Positions 48,872-58,194 of a DNA stretch of 64,000 nucleotides are shown here, in pieces; the stretch's first letter is position 1, and each line of letters opens with the position of its first letter. This DNA is from Rhodopseudomonas sp. (GTDB lineage Bacteria > Pseudomonadota > Alphaproteobacteria > Rhizobiales > Xanthobacteraceae). The notes beneath the pieces were generated by a model. It saw only the letters and a list, made by a program, of their open reading frames with translations. It was not told the DNA's origin and ran no database searches. The stretch covers positions 1 to 64,000 of the forward strand of contig WGNB01000014.1 of the NCBI GenBank assembly GCA_016124795.1, in the 5' to 3' direction. A program made the position numbers and the translations under genes.

Positions 48872-49842
48872 GGGTTCTGGTGACCGGCGCTGCCGGCTTT
48901 CTCGGCAGCCACCTCGTCGATGCTCTGTTGGCGCGTGGGGACGACGTTGTCGCGTTCGGCCATCGTTTGCACGGTGGGTCGCTGAGCGGCGACGTGCTGG
49001 CCCGCGTCCGGGCGATTGAGGCGGATATTTTCGACGCGGACGTGGTGGCATCGGCCGCGCAGGGCTGCGCGGCGATTTATCATTGCGCGGCCATCGTGGG
49101 TGTCGATGCCTATGGCAGGCAGCCGGCCCGCACCATGGAAACCGAGGAAGTCGGCTTGCGCCACGTCTGCAAGGCCGCGCTGGCGCAAGGCGCGGCGGCG
49201 CCCGTCGTCGTTTATGCGTCGTCATCGGCGGTCTATGGCCACGCCGGCGGCGCGGCCAAACTCGATGAATCGATCGAGGTCGCGCCGACATCGAATTATG
49301 GTATCGCCAAGCGATATGGCGAGCTCTATCTCTCCGCGCAACACGCGGAGCATGGCTTGAATTCGACGGCGTTCCGGATCTTCAATATTTACGGACCGCG
49401 TCAGGACGAGCGGTTGGTGTTGCCGCGTTTCATCCGGCAGGCGCTCGCGGGCGATCCGCTCGAGCTTTTTGGCGCCGGCGATCACACGCGCGATTTCGTT
49501 TTCGTGTCCGATGTGGTGGCCGCGATGCTGGCGGCGTCGAATGTCCGAAACGGGCATCAGATCGTCAATGCCTGCAGCGGCGAGGAAACCTCGGTGCTGG
49601 CGCTGGCGCAAAGTGTCATTCGTCTCGCTCACTCGCAATCCAGGATTGTTCATAAGCCTCAGCCGGCCAACCGGGCGGCCTTCGAAGTGGCGCGGTCGTT
49701 TGGCAGCCGGGTGAAGCTCGAAGAGCTTTACGGCCCGTTGCCGCGCACGTCGCTCGAATCGGGGCTGACGCTGACTATCGACGCCATCGCGCAACGGGGC
49801 CTTGAGCGCCCGGCGGGTTCGGTTGCGGGGCCGTTGGCGTGA
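48868..49842 (+). CDS. NAD-dependent nucleotide-sugar epimerase (GalE-like SDR)
   Basis: 324 residues. RVLVTGAAGFLGSHLVDALL, YASSSAVYGHAGG, TSNYGIAKRYGELYL (Tyr-x3-Lys) and FNIYGPRQDERLVLPRFI plus DFVFVSDVVAAML are typical of 4-epimerases and related SDRs. It follows wbpD by ATGA overlap, so it may epimerise the same UDP-sugar (for example gluco to galacto uronate) or an unrelated sugar. Confidence 0.85.
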   Translation: MRVLVTGAAGFLGSHLVDALLARGDDVVAFGHRLHGGSLSGDVLARVRAIEADIFDADVVASAAQGCAAIYHCAAIVGVDAYGRQPARTMETEEVGLRHVCKAALAQGAAAPVVVYASSSAVYGHAGGAAKLDESIEVAPTSNYGIAKRYGELYLSAQHAEHGLNSTAFRIFNIYGPRQDERLVLPRFIRQALAGDPLELFGAGDHTRDFVFVSDVVAAMLAASNVRNGHQIVNACSGEETSVLALAQSVIRLAHSQSRIVHKPQPANRAAFEVARSFGSRVKLEELYGPLPRTSLESGLTLTIDAIAQRGLERPAGSVAGPLA

Positions 49843-51011
49843 ATCCCAAGCTTCTCGTTGTCGCGGCCGGTTATCCGACCGAGACCAGCTTCGCCGGCGC
49901 GTTTCATCGCGACCAGTTCCGGCTGGTCGCCGAGAGCGGGTTCGACGTGACCGTCGTCGTGCCGACGCCGTGGGTGCCTCCGGTGCTGGGCCGATTGCGG
50001 CGCAGCGCCGGCGCTTATGCGGCGGCGCCGATGCGGCAGGTCGACGGCGCCGTTACGATCCTGCGGCCGCGTTATGTCACCGTGCCGCGCGAGACCCGCT
50101 GGTTCTTTCCGGATCTGACCCAATATCTGTCGGTGCGCGCGCTGGGCTTGCCGCGGCCCGATATCATTCAGGGATTTTATGGATATCCGCCCGGCGCGGT
50201 CGCCCGCCGTCTCGCGCTGGCGTGGCGGGTGCCTTACTTTGTCGGTCTGCTGGGCGACGACGTGAATCTTTATCCGGCGCAGCGAGCCCGCACGCGCCGT
50301 GTGCTGACGGCCGTCGCGCGCGACGCGGCCTTTGCCTTCGCCAATGGCCCGACGCTCGCTGCCACGGCGACGCAGGTCACTCAGGTGCCGGTGCATAATC
50401 TGCCGATCGGCGTTGCCGCCGAGCGGTTTTCAAATCTGCCGGCACGGCGCGAGGCGCGCGCCGCGCTTGGCCTTCCGGACGACAAGGTGCTGGCGCTCTA
50501 CGTTGGCTCTCTGTTGCCGGCCAAGGGCACGGCCGAACTGGCGGATGCGCTCGGTCGTTTGGCGGAGACCAATATCGTCGGCGTTGCCGTCGGCGACGGA
50601 CCGTTGCGCGACCGCTTCTGTCAGGAAAAGAACGCGCTATGGCTCGGCAGCCGTCCGGCCAACGAAGTGGCGCTTGCGATGGCGGCGGCGGATTTTCTGG
50701 TGCATCCGTCGCATTCCGAAGGTCTGCCGATCGCCGTGCTGGAGGCGGCCTTCGCGCGCCTGCCGATCATCATCACCGATGCGCGCGGTTGCATCGATCT
50801 GGGCCGCGACGGCCGTGCCGTGCTGGTGCCGGTAAACGATCCGGCGGCACTGGCCAGCGCGATGCGCCAGGCCGCGGACGATCCCGCCGCGATGACGTCG
50901 CGGGCGCAAACGATGTTCGATCACGTTCAGGAGCATTATTCGCTCAAGACTAATACCCAGCGTCTGATCTCGCTCTATCGCGAACAACTCGCCGGCCGGG
51001 GACAGCGCTGA
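49839..51011 (+). CDS. Family 4 glycosyltransferase
   Basis: 390 residues, GT-B. The N-domain begins LLVVAAGYPTETSFAGAFHR; the C-domain has ALYVGSLLPAKGTAELADAL, GVAVGDGPLRDRF, LWLGSRPANEVALAMAAADF and HPSHSEGLPIAVLEAAFARL (the E-x7-E region). It probably transfers a sugar from an NDP donor to the growing lipid-linked glycan. The start is GTG within an overlap; the next gene begins directly after its stop. Confidence 0.9.
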   Translation: MNPKLLVVAAGYPTETSFAGAFHRDQFRLVAESGFDVTVVVPTPWVPPVLGRLRRSAGAYAAAPMRQVDGAVTILRPRYVTVPRETRWFFPDLTQYLSVRALGLPRPDIIQGFYGYPPGAVARRLALAWRVPYFVGLLGDDVNLYPAQRARTRRVLTAVARDAAFAFANGPTLAATATQVTQVPVHNLPIGVAAERFSNLPARREARAALGLPDDKVLALYVGSLLPAKGTAELADALGRLAETNIVGVAVGDGPLRDRFCQEKNALWLGSRPANEVALAMAAADFLVHPSHSEGLPIAVLEAAFARLPIIITDARGCIDLGRDGRAVLVPVNDPAALASAMRQAADDPAAMTSRAQTMFDHVQEHYSLKTNTQRLISLYREQLAGRGQR

Positions 51012-52919
51012 ATGTGCGGCATCGCGGCCATCGTGACGATGCCGGGCCATGCCATTGACGGCAATCTGGTCGGCCTGCTCGATCGCAAGCTGGCGCATCG
51101 CGGGCCGGACGCTTCCGGCGCCGCGTTTTTCCGGCGTGACGGTTTGCCCGGCGATACATCGCAGGCGGCGATCGCGCTGATCCATCGGCGGCTGTCGATC
51201 ATCGATCTCGACGCCCGCGCCAACCAGCCGATGACGTCGTCGGATAACCGTTACGATCTTGTTTTCAACGGCGAGATCTACAACTACATCGAATTGCGCC
51301 AGGAGCTGCAACGCGCCGGCTATCAATTCCGCACCGAGTCGGACAGCGAAGTTCTGATGACGGCCTATGCGGCCTGGGGCGAGAAAGCGCTGACGCGTTT
51401 CACCGGCATGTTTGCCTTCGCCCTGCTGGACCGGCAAAAGCGGGAATTGTTCATTGCCCGCGATCCGTTCGGTATCAAGCCGTTGTTCTGGACGGTGGGA
51501 CGTGATGCCTTGGCGATTGCGTCCGAGATCGGCCCGCTGCTCGACGTGCCGGGCGTCAGCCGAAACGTTAATCTCGCGCGCATGTCGCTTTATCTGTCGG
51601 TGGGGCAAACCGACGCCGGCGACGAGACGATGTTCGCCGACATCTTCAGCCTGCCGGCGGGCAGTTATGCCCGCATTTCGCTCGCTGGGCCGCAGCGGCC
51701 GGCCCCGATTTCATACTGGCGACCGCGCATCGAGCGACGCGAAAGATCGCTTGCGGTGTCCGCGCAGGAGCTGCGCGAGGCCTTTCTGCAATCGGTCGGC
51801 TTTCATCTGCGCAGCGATGTTCCGGTCGGTATCGCCTTGTCGGGCGGCATCGATTCGAGCGCGATCCTCGGCGCGGTGCGCGCTATCGCCGGACAAAATC
51901 AGGAAATCCACGCCTTCAGCTTTATTGCCGCGGGCTCCGAAGTCGACGAGACGCGGTTTATCGATCTGGCCGCGCGCGCCGGCAACGCCGTCCGGCACGA
52001 CGTCTATATCGAGCCCGAGGATATCGTCGGCGACATCGATCAGTTGATTGCGCTCCAGGGCGAGCCTTTCGGCAGCCTGTCGATCTATGCCCAGCAGCGC
52101 GTCATGCAATTGGCGGCGGCGAATAATATCAAGGTGATGCTCGATGGACAGGGCGCCGACGAGCTTTTCGCCGGATACCGGCCTTATGTTGCGCGTCGCC
52201 TGAGCGAGCTGCTCGCATCGGGGCGATTGGCCGAAGCGGCGGCGCTGATCGGCGCGATCCGGCGAATGCCACAAGGCGGCCTGCGTCTCGTCTTGCAGGC
52301 CTTCGAAGCCATGACGCCGCGCTATCTTCAGGATACGGCCCGCGCGTTGATCGGCAGGCCGCTGTTCTCGCCCTGGATCGAGAAGGCATGGTTCGCGGAC
52401 AGGGGCGCGTTGAATGCCGGGCCCTTGCCGCCGCGGGGGCCGGGCTTCCTGCACAATGCGCTGGTCCAGAGCCTGACCGATACGGTCCTGCCGGCTCTGT
52501 TGCGTTACGAAGACCGAAACTCGATGGCGGTCGCGATCGAGTCGCGTGTGCCTTTCCTGACGCCGGCTCTGGCCGACCTTGCCTATTCGCTGCCGTCGGA
52601 TCATCTGGTGGACGGCAACGGGACGTCGAAAGCCGTGCTCAGGGCCGCGATGCGCGGGCTGGTGCCCGACGAAATTCTCGATCGGAAGGACAAGATCGGT
52701 TTCGCGACGCCGGACCGGCAATGGGCGGCCCGGCTTCGTCCGTGGTTCTCGAAAGTCCTGCGATCCGATACCGCGCGCGCCAGCTCATGGCTGCGCCCGG
52801 ACGATGCTTTGGCCGCGCTGGAAGGGCGCAGCGGCAAGGGCGTTCAGTTCGGGTTCGATGTGTGGCGGACCGTCAATTTCCTACGCTGGGTCGAAGTGTT
52901 TAATGCAAAAGTCGTCTGA
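51012..52919 (+). CDS. asnB: Glutamine-hydrolysing asparagine synthase-like amidotransferase
   Basis: 635 residues. Cys2 (MCGIAAIV) is the glutaminase nucleophile; HRGPDASG and VFNGEIYNY belong to the same domain. The synthetase domain has the PP-loop SGGIDSS (277-283), LDGQGADELFAGY and RYEDRNSMA. In glycan loci with uronic acids such proteins (WbpS type) convert the sugar carboxylate to an amide. The wlbA-wbpD-tviB genes around it make uronic sugars, so that role is likely. Simple asparagine synthesis is the alternative. Confidence 0.88.
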   Translation: MCGIAAIVTMPGHAIDGNLVGLLDRKLAHRGPDASGAAFFRRDGLPGDTSQAAIALIHRRLSIIDLDARANQPMTSSDNRYDLVFNGEIYNYIELRQELQRAGYQFRTESDSEVLMTAYAAWGEKALTRFTGMFAFALLDRQKRELFIARDPFGIKPLFWTVGRDALAIASEIGPLLDVPGVSRNVNLARMSLYLSVGQTDAGDETMFADIFSLPAGSYARISLAGPQRPAPISYWRPRIERRERSLAVSAQELREAFLQSVGFHLRSDVPVGIALSGGIDSSAILGAVRAIAGQNQEIHAFSFIAAGSEVDETRFIDLAARAGNAVRHDVYIEPEDIVGDIDQLIALQGEPFGSLSIYAQQRVMQLAAANNIKVMLDGQGADELFAGYRPYVARRLSELLASGRLAEAAALIGAIRRMPQGGLRLVLQAFEAMTPRYLQDTARALIGRPLFSPWIEKAWFADRGALNAGPLPPRGPGFLHNALVQSLTDTVLPALLRYEDRNSMAVAIESRVPFLTPALADLAYSLPSDHLVDGNGTSKAVLRAAMRGLVPDEILDRKDKIGFATPDRQWAARLRPWFSKVLRSDTARASSWLRPDDALAALEGRSGKGVQFGFDVWRTVNFLRWVEVFNAKVV

Positions 52920-54861
52920 TCGCCGCTCGGTTGCTTACCTCAGTCTCGAGGCGCCGCGCGAGGGCGTTGCGAGCTATGTTCATGTGACGGAAATCATCGC
53001 CGGTCTGCAGCGGCGCGGCTGGACCGTCGATCTCTATTCGTTCGGCTATGGCTGGCAGCGTCTGTCCTTGCCGTTCCGCATGATCGCTCATGTCGGTTTG
53101 CAAGTGCGGCTGATCGCGAAGATCTTTCGCTATCGCTATGTCTATGTGCGGGCGCATCCCCTGGCCTATCCGGCGGCGATGCTGGCGAAGTGGCTCGGTC
53201 GTGTGGTGGTTCATGAGGTCAACGGGACCTGGGACGATATCTTCATCGCGCACCCGATCGGTCGTTTTCTGCGCTCCTTCATTGAGTATCTTCAGCGCGC
53301 GCAGTTTCGCGCCGCCTCCGGTTTGATCGCCGTTACGCCGCAGCTCGAGGACTGGCTGCGACGGCAGACGGCGCCGGTCACGCCGCCGGTTGCCGTGATT
53401 TCGAACGGCGCCAATGTCGACCTGTTCTCGCCCGATGCGGCGACCGGACAATCGCTGCCGGCGCGCTATGCCGTATTCTTCGGCGGGCTGACGCTATGGC
53501 ACGGCGTCGATACGATGCTGGCGGCATTATCGTCTTCCGACTGGCCCGACGACATATCGCTCGTGGTCGTCGGCGACGGACCGGAGATGGGGCGTTTGCG
53601 CGCGCACGCCGCCGCCGACAAGAGGCTTGTCCTGCTCGGCCGGCAGCCGTATCGCGAGATCGGTGGTATCGTCGCGCGGGCGATGGCCGGTCTGGTGCCG
53701 ATCGGCGATCCGAACGGGCGTTCGCTGAGCAGCGGTCTTGCGCCGCTCAAGCTGTTCGAGACGCTGGCCTGCGGCGTGCCGGCGATCGTGTCCGACCTGC
53801 CGTTTCAGTCCGGCTTGATCCGGGACAATGATATCGGACTGGTGGTGCCGGTCGACGACGGGCCGGCGCTGGCGAGAGCGGTCGCGCAGCTCGTGCGCGA
53901 CCCGGATCGTGTTCGGCGGATGGGCGAGCGGGCCAGGGCCTTCGCCGTGGCCGAACATTCCTGGGACCGGCGGGCGGAGGATACGGCGCGTTTCATGAAA
54001 CGGATTTCCGAGCCGGCGGCGGCCGGCAACAATATCGACCGGCGGACGGTCGAGAGCTTCGGCCACGAGTGGACGACCTTCAAGCAGTCAGACGACGAGC
54101 TGTCGAAGCGTGAGCGCGAAATCATCTTCGACAAATATTTCGGCATTTTCCCGTGGCCGCAATTGAAGCCGGACAGCGTCGGCATGGATATCGGCTGCGG
54201 CAGCGGCCGCTTCGCGGTCGAAGTGGCGCCCCGGGTCGGTCATCTTCACGCCGTTGACGTGAGCGCGGATGCGCTGTCGACGGCGCGGGCCAATCTCGCC
54301 GACTATCGAAATGTCAGTTTTCACGAGGCATCGGTGGCGGAATTGCCAGTGCCGGATGGCTCGCTGGACTTCGCCTATTCCCTCGGCGTGCTTCACCACG
54401 TCCCGGACACGCAAGCCGCGATCCGGTCGGTTGCGAAAAAAATGAAGCCGGGCGCGCCGTTCCTGGTCTATCTTTATTACGCGCTCGACAACCGGCCGGC
54501 CTGGTATCGTCTGCTGTGGCGGGCCAGCGACCCAGTCCGTATCCTCATCAGCGCATCGCCGCGCTTCATGCGATATGCCGCGAGTCAGCTGATCGCGGTG
54601 ACCGTGTATTGGCCCCTGGCCCGAATGGCGGCGCTCATGGAGAAGCTCGCCATCCTGCCCAAGTCGATGCCGCTGTCGTTCTATCGGCATAGCCCGTTCT
54701 ATGTGATGCGGACCGATGCCTATGACCGCTTCTGCACGCCACTGGAGCAGCGTTTCTCCAAGGTCGAGATCGAGGCGATGCTGACGGCCGCCGGCTTTGG
54801 CAATGTGCGGTTTTCCGACGGCGAGCCGTATTGGTGCGCGGTCTCGACCCGTAATGCCTGA
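52903..54861 (+). CDS. Fused family 4 glycosyltransferase and SAM-dependent methyltransferase
   Basis: 652 residues in one frame. Residues about 8-365 are a GT4 enzyme (VAYLSLEAPREGVASYVHVT, HEVNGTWDDIF, VVVGDGPEMGRL, LAPLKLFETLACGVPAIVSD). Residues about 385-650 are a methyltransferase (FGHEWTTFKQSDDELS, DIGCGSGRFAVEVA at about 427-440, LDFAYSLGVLHHVPDT). An ATG at 53996 lies at the domain border, so a separate methyltransferase could also be produced. It overlaps asnB by 17 bases. A coupled add-and-methylate enzyme, perhaps for chain-end capping, is an attractive reading. Confidence 0.85.
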   Translation: MQKSSDRRSVAYLSLEAPREGVASYVHVTEIIAGLQRRGWTVDLYSFGYGWQRLSLPFRMIAHVGLQVRLIAKIFRYRYVYVRAHPLAYPAAMLAKWLGRVVVHEVNGTWDDIFIAHPIGRFLRSFIEYLQRAQFRAASGLIAVTPQLEDWLRRQTAPVTPPVAVISNGANVDLFSPDAATGQSLPARYAVFFGGLTLWHGVDTMLAALSSSDWPDDISLVVVGDGPEMGRLRAHAAADKRLVLLGRQPYREIGGIVARAMAGLVPIGDPNGRSLSSGLAPLKLFETLACGVPAIVSDLPFQSGLIRDNDIGLVVPVDDGPALARAVAQLVRDPDRVRRMGERARAFAVAEHSWDRRAEDTARFMKRISEPAAAGNNIDRRTVESFGHEWTTFKQSDDELSKREREIIFDKYFGIFPWPQLKPDSVGMDIGCGSGRFAVEVAPRVGHLHAVDVSADALSTARANLADYRNVSFHEASVAELPVPDGSLDFAYSLGVLHHVPDTQAAIRSVAKKMKPGAPFLVYLYYALDNRPAWYRLLWRASDPVRILISASPRFMRYAASQLIAVTVYWPLARMAALMEKLAILPKSMPLSFYRHSPFYVMRTDAYDRFCTPLEQRFSKVEIEAMLTAAGFGNVRFSDGEPYWCAVSTRNA

Positions 54862-54985
54862 AGATGCGCGGCTTCGCCGGCGTCGTGGTTCGTTGAGCTT
54901 TTCCCTATCAGATGATGGCCGTTGCGGGCCGCTTGGCACTTCGGCTAAAGCAACGCCCGTTCGGTTCGGGCTTGGAGACTAATCG

Positions 54986-56269
54986 GTGGGTCATTCGCGC
55001 AAGATTGCCGTCATTGGGCTGGGTTATGTCGGACTGCCGGTCGCGGTCTCTTTTGCGCGCTCGGGAGTGCCGGTCGTCGGTTTCGATATCAACGAGGAAC
55101 GGATCGCCGAATTGCGCGCGGGCCTCGATCGAACCCGCGAGGTTGACGCGGCGGAATTGTCGCAAAAGACGCTGGTCTATTCCAGCGATCCGGCGGCGCT
55201 GAAAGAGTCCGACTTCCATATCGTAACCGTGCCGACGCCGATCGATGCGGCGCGCCGGCCCGATCTCGGCGCCATGTTGGGCGCGTCGCGGACGCTCGGC
55301 GGCGTCCTCAAGCGCGGCGACATTGTCGTCTACGAGTCCACGGTTTATCCGGGCGCGGTCGAGGAAGACTGCGTGCCCGTCCTCGAGGCGTTGTCGGGTC
55401 TTAAGGCCGGACCGGATTTCACCGTTGGTTATTCGCCCGAGCGAATTAACCCTGGCGACAAGGTGCATCGCTTCGAGAGCATCGTTAAGGTCGTCTCCGG
55501 GCAGGACGCTCGAACCCTCGACATTGTCGCCGACGTTTACGGTTCGGTGGTGACCGCCGGCATTCACCGGGCGCCGTCGATCAAGGTGGCCGAGGCGGCG
55601 AAGGTAATTGAGAACACCCAGCGCGATCTCAACATCGCCTTCATGAACGAATTGTCCGCGATCTTCCAGAAGCTCGGCATCGACACCGCCGATGTGCTGG
55701 CGGCGGCATCGACCAAGTGGAATTTTCTCAATTATCAGCCCGGCCTTGTCGGCGGTCACTGCATCGGCGTCGATCCTTACTATCTAACCTATCGGGCGGA
55801 AAAAGCCGGTTATCACCCGGAGGTCATTCTCGCCGGGCGACGGATCAACGATGGCGTCGGCGCGCGCGTCGCGCGCGAATGCGTGCGCAGTCTGATCGCG
55901 CGCAATTGCACCAACGCGCTCGTGACCGTTCTCGGCATGACCTTCAAGGAAGACGTGCCGGATATCCGCAATTCGCGCGTGATCGATATCGTGCGTGAGC
56001 TGGAGGGTTTCGGCGTGCGTACCCAGGTGCACGATCCTCTGGCGCTGGCGGACGAGACCGAACATGAATACGGCGTGTCGCTGACCGCCATGTCCGACCT
56101 CAAGCCGGCCGATGCCGTGATTCTCGCGGTGGCCCATCAGGATTATGTGACGGGTGGCTGGCCGCTGATGACCGGGCTGCTCAAGAACGGCAAGGGCAGC
56201 GTGCTGGACGTCAAGTCGCGGCTGGATCGCACGGCCAAGCCCGACGGGGTCGACTTGTGGCGCCTGTAG
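54986..56269 (+). CDS. tviB: UDP-N-acetyl-hexosamine 6-dehydrogenase (TviB/WbpA/WbpO family)
   Basis: 427 residues. KIAVIGLGYVGLPVAVSFA binds NAD; VTVPTPIDAARRPDLG, VVYESTVYPGAVEEDCVP, GYSPERINPGDKVH, KVIENTQRDLNIAFMNE and the catalytic Cys259 in GLVGGHCIGVDPYYL match TviB/WbpO. It oxidises UDP-GlcNAc or UDP-GalNAc to the uronate, the substrate needed by WlbA. The start is GTG; 124 noncoding bases separate it from the fusion gene. It is the last glycan gene and converges with ggt. Confidence 0.93.
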   Translation: MGHSRKIAVIGLGYVGLPVAVSFARSGVPVVGFDINEERIAELRAGLDRTREVDAAELSQKTLVYSSDPAALKESDFHIVTVPTPIDAARRPDLGAMLGASRTLGGVLKRGDIVVYESTVYPGAVEEDCVPVLEALSGLKAGPDFTVGYSPERINPGDKVHRFESIVKVVSGQDARTLDIVADVYGSVVTAGIHRAPSIKVAEAAKVIENTQRDLNIAFMNELSAIFQKLGIDTADVLAAASTKWNFLNYQPGLVGGHCIGVDPYYLTYRAEKAGYHPEVILAGRRINDGVGARVARECVRSLIARNCTNALVTVLGMTFKEDVPDIRNSRVIDIVRELEGFGVRTQVHDPLALADETEHEYGVSLTAMSDLKPADAVILAVAHQDYVTGGWPLMTGLLKNGKGSVLDVKSRLDRTAKPDGVDLWRL

Positions 56270-56306
56270 CGGCGCGATCTCGGTCCGCCTGAAAAAATCG
56301 TGAGCC

Positions 56307-56329
56307 CGGCGGGTCTGTGAACCCTGCCG
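56307..56329. terminator. Possible terminator between convergent tviB and ggt
   Basis: CGGCGGGT and ACCCTGCCG can pair (8 bp with one bulged T, loop CTGTGA) in the 64-base gap between the two converging genes. On the minus strand a T-run lies about 10 bases beyond the stem (56292-56297); on the plus strand there is none. It is a reasonable but weak terminator for one or both genes. Confidence 0.35.
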
Positions 56330-56333
56330 TTGG

Positions 56334-58085
56334 CTAGTATCCCGCCGCCAGCGCGCCACGGGTGCGGCTGTCGGCGGCGCCGACATAGCCCTGCGGTTTG
56401 AACTCGGTCCTGGCGATGACTTCGATGGAGTTGGCCGAGGTGTGCGGATCGGTTGGCACGATGCGATGGCCGCGCGCCTGCAACGCTTCGAGGACCGACG
56501 GGGCAAAGCCCGGCTCGACCAGCGTCTGGTCCGGTTGCCATTGATTGTGCAGGCGCGGCGCGGCCACCGCTTCGGCAATCGGCATGTCGAAGTCGATGAC
56601 GTTGGCGATGATTTGGAGCACCGCCGTAATGATGCGGCTGCCGCCCGGCGTGCCGGTCACCAGGAACGGTTTGCCGTCCTTGAGCACGATCGTCGGCGTC
56701 ATCGACGATAACGGCCGCTTGTTCGGCCCCGGTAGGTTGGCGGCGAAGCCGACCAGCCCATAGGCGTTCGACGCACCGGCCTTGGCGGTGAAGTCGTCCA
56801 GCTCGTTATTGAGCAATACGCCGGTCCCTTCGGCGACCAAACCCAGGCCATACGAAAAATTCAGCGTGTAGGTGTTCGACACGGCGTTGCCGTCCTTGTC
56901 GATGACGGAGAAGTGCGTCGTGTTCTGCCCCTCGGTGGCGGCCGGTTTGCCGGCGCGAATGTCGGCGGCCGGCGTTGCCTTGTCGGTGATGCCCGCGCGC
57001 AAGGTCGCGGCGTATTTCTTCGAAATCAGTCCGGCAATCGGCATTTTCACCGAATCGGGATCGCCCATGTAGACCGCGCGGTCGGCGTAGGCCCGCTTCA
57101 TCGCCTCGATCTCGTCATGCAGCGCTTCGTCGCGCGGCAGCTTCGCCAGATCGTAGCCTTCTAGAATGTTGAGCATTTCGATCAGCGCGACGCCGCCGGA
57201 CGATGGCGGCGGCATCGAAACGATGTCGTAGCCGCGGTAGGTCCCGCGCACCACCGGCCGTTCGATGGCGCGATAGTTCTTCAGGTCGTCGGCCGTCATC
57301 ACGCCGCCGGCCTTGCGGACGGCATCGGCGATGCCGTCGGCGACCGGGCCCTGATAGAATCCGGCGGCTCCCCGCTCGGCGATGGCCCTGAGCGTATTGG
57401 CGAGATCGTACTGAATCAGCCGGTCGCCGGCCTCAAGTGGTTCGCCGCCGTTCTTGAGCAGGATATCGGCGGTCGATGGCCAGCGCGCCAGCCGTTGGGC
57501 CGCTACCGGCAGCGAGTCGGCGACGTCGTCCTGCACCGAAAAGCCCTGCTCGGCGAGGCGGATCGCCGGCCGCAGCAATTCGGCCAGGGACAATTTGCCC
57601 GATCCGTATTTCTTGTAGGCCATGACCAGACCGGCGACCGTGCCGGGCACGCCGACCGCCAGGCCGCTGTCGCGCGACTTCGCCGGATCGGGATTGCCCT
57701 GCGCGTCGAGGAACATGGTTGGCGTCGCGGCGGCCGGCGCGGTTTCGCGATAGTCGATCGACGTATCGATATTGTCCTTGGCGAGATGGATCACCATGAA
57801 GCCGCCGCCGCCGATATTGCCGGCGCGCGGATAGGTCACCGCCATCGTGAAGCCGACCGCGACCGCGGCGTCGACCGCATTGCCGCCACGATCCAGCACC
57901 TCGACACCGATGCGGGCGGCATTGCGCTCTTGCGCGACCACCATGCCGTTGTGAGCGACAATGCCCCGAATTGGCGCAATGGTCTTCAACGTCGAGGCGA
58001 GTTGCGGCGCCGATTGGCTGAAGACAGGCGTCGCGGCAACGACCAGTGCGAGGCCGGCGGTCAGAAGTGAAGCAAGGCGGTTCAT
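56334..58085 (-). CDS. ggt: Gamma-glutamyltransferase precursor
   Basis: 583 residues, normal family length. A signal peptide (about 1-23, cleavage near VFSQ-S) sends it to the periplasm. The proenzyme self-cleaves before Thr399 in the NTTHFSVID motif to make the large and small subunits. RNAARIGVEVLDRGGNAVDA, NIGGGGFMVIH and PLSSMTPTIVLKDGK, then GTPGGSRI, are substrate-pocket motifs. It hydrolyses glutathione and other gamma-glutamyl compounds. It is a housekeeping gene that marks the right border of the glycan locus. Confidence 0.95.
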   Translation of the reverse strand: MNRLASLLTAGLALVVAATPVFSQSAPQLASTLKTIAPIRGIVAHNGMVVAQERNAARIGVEVLDRGGNAVDAAVAVGFTMAVTYPRAGNIGGGGFMVIHLAKDNIDTSIDYRETAPAAATPTMFLDAQGNPDPAKSRDSGLAVGVPGTVAGLVMAYKKYGSGKLSLAELLRPAIRLAEQGFSVQDDVADSLPVAAQRLARWPSTADILLKNGGEPLEAGDRLIQYDLANTLRAIAERGAAGFYQGPVADGIADAVRKAGGVMTADDLKNYRAIERPVVRGTYRGYDIVSMPPPSSGGVALIEMLNILEGYDLAKLPRDEALHDEIEAMKRAYADRAVYMGDPDSVKMPIAGLISKKYAATLRAGITDKATPAADIRAGKPAATEGQNTTHFSVIDKDGNAVSNTYTLNFSYGLGLVAEGTGVLLNNELDDFTAKAGASNAYGLVGFAANLPGPNKRPLSSMTPTIVLKDGKPFLVTGTPGGSRIITAVLQIIANVIDFDMPIAEAVAAPRLHNQWQPDQTLVEPGFAPSVLEALQARGHRIVPTDPHTSANSIEVIARTEFKPQGYVGAADSRTRGALAAGY

Positions 58086-58194
58086 GCCGTTTCAGTCTAT
58101 CGTCGTATCGTTCTGTCGTCGTAGGTGCGTCGGCGGCGATAGCGACGCCAATCGCGCCGCCGTCAGCTAAGCGCGTGGCAGCGCCGGTTTCAAG

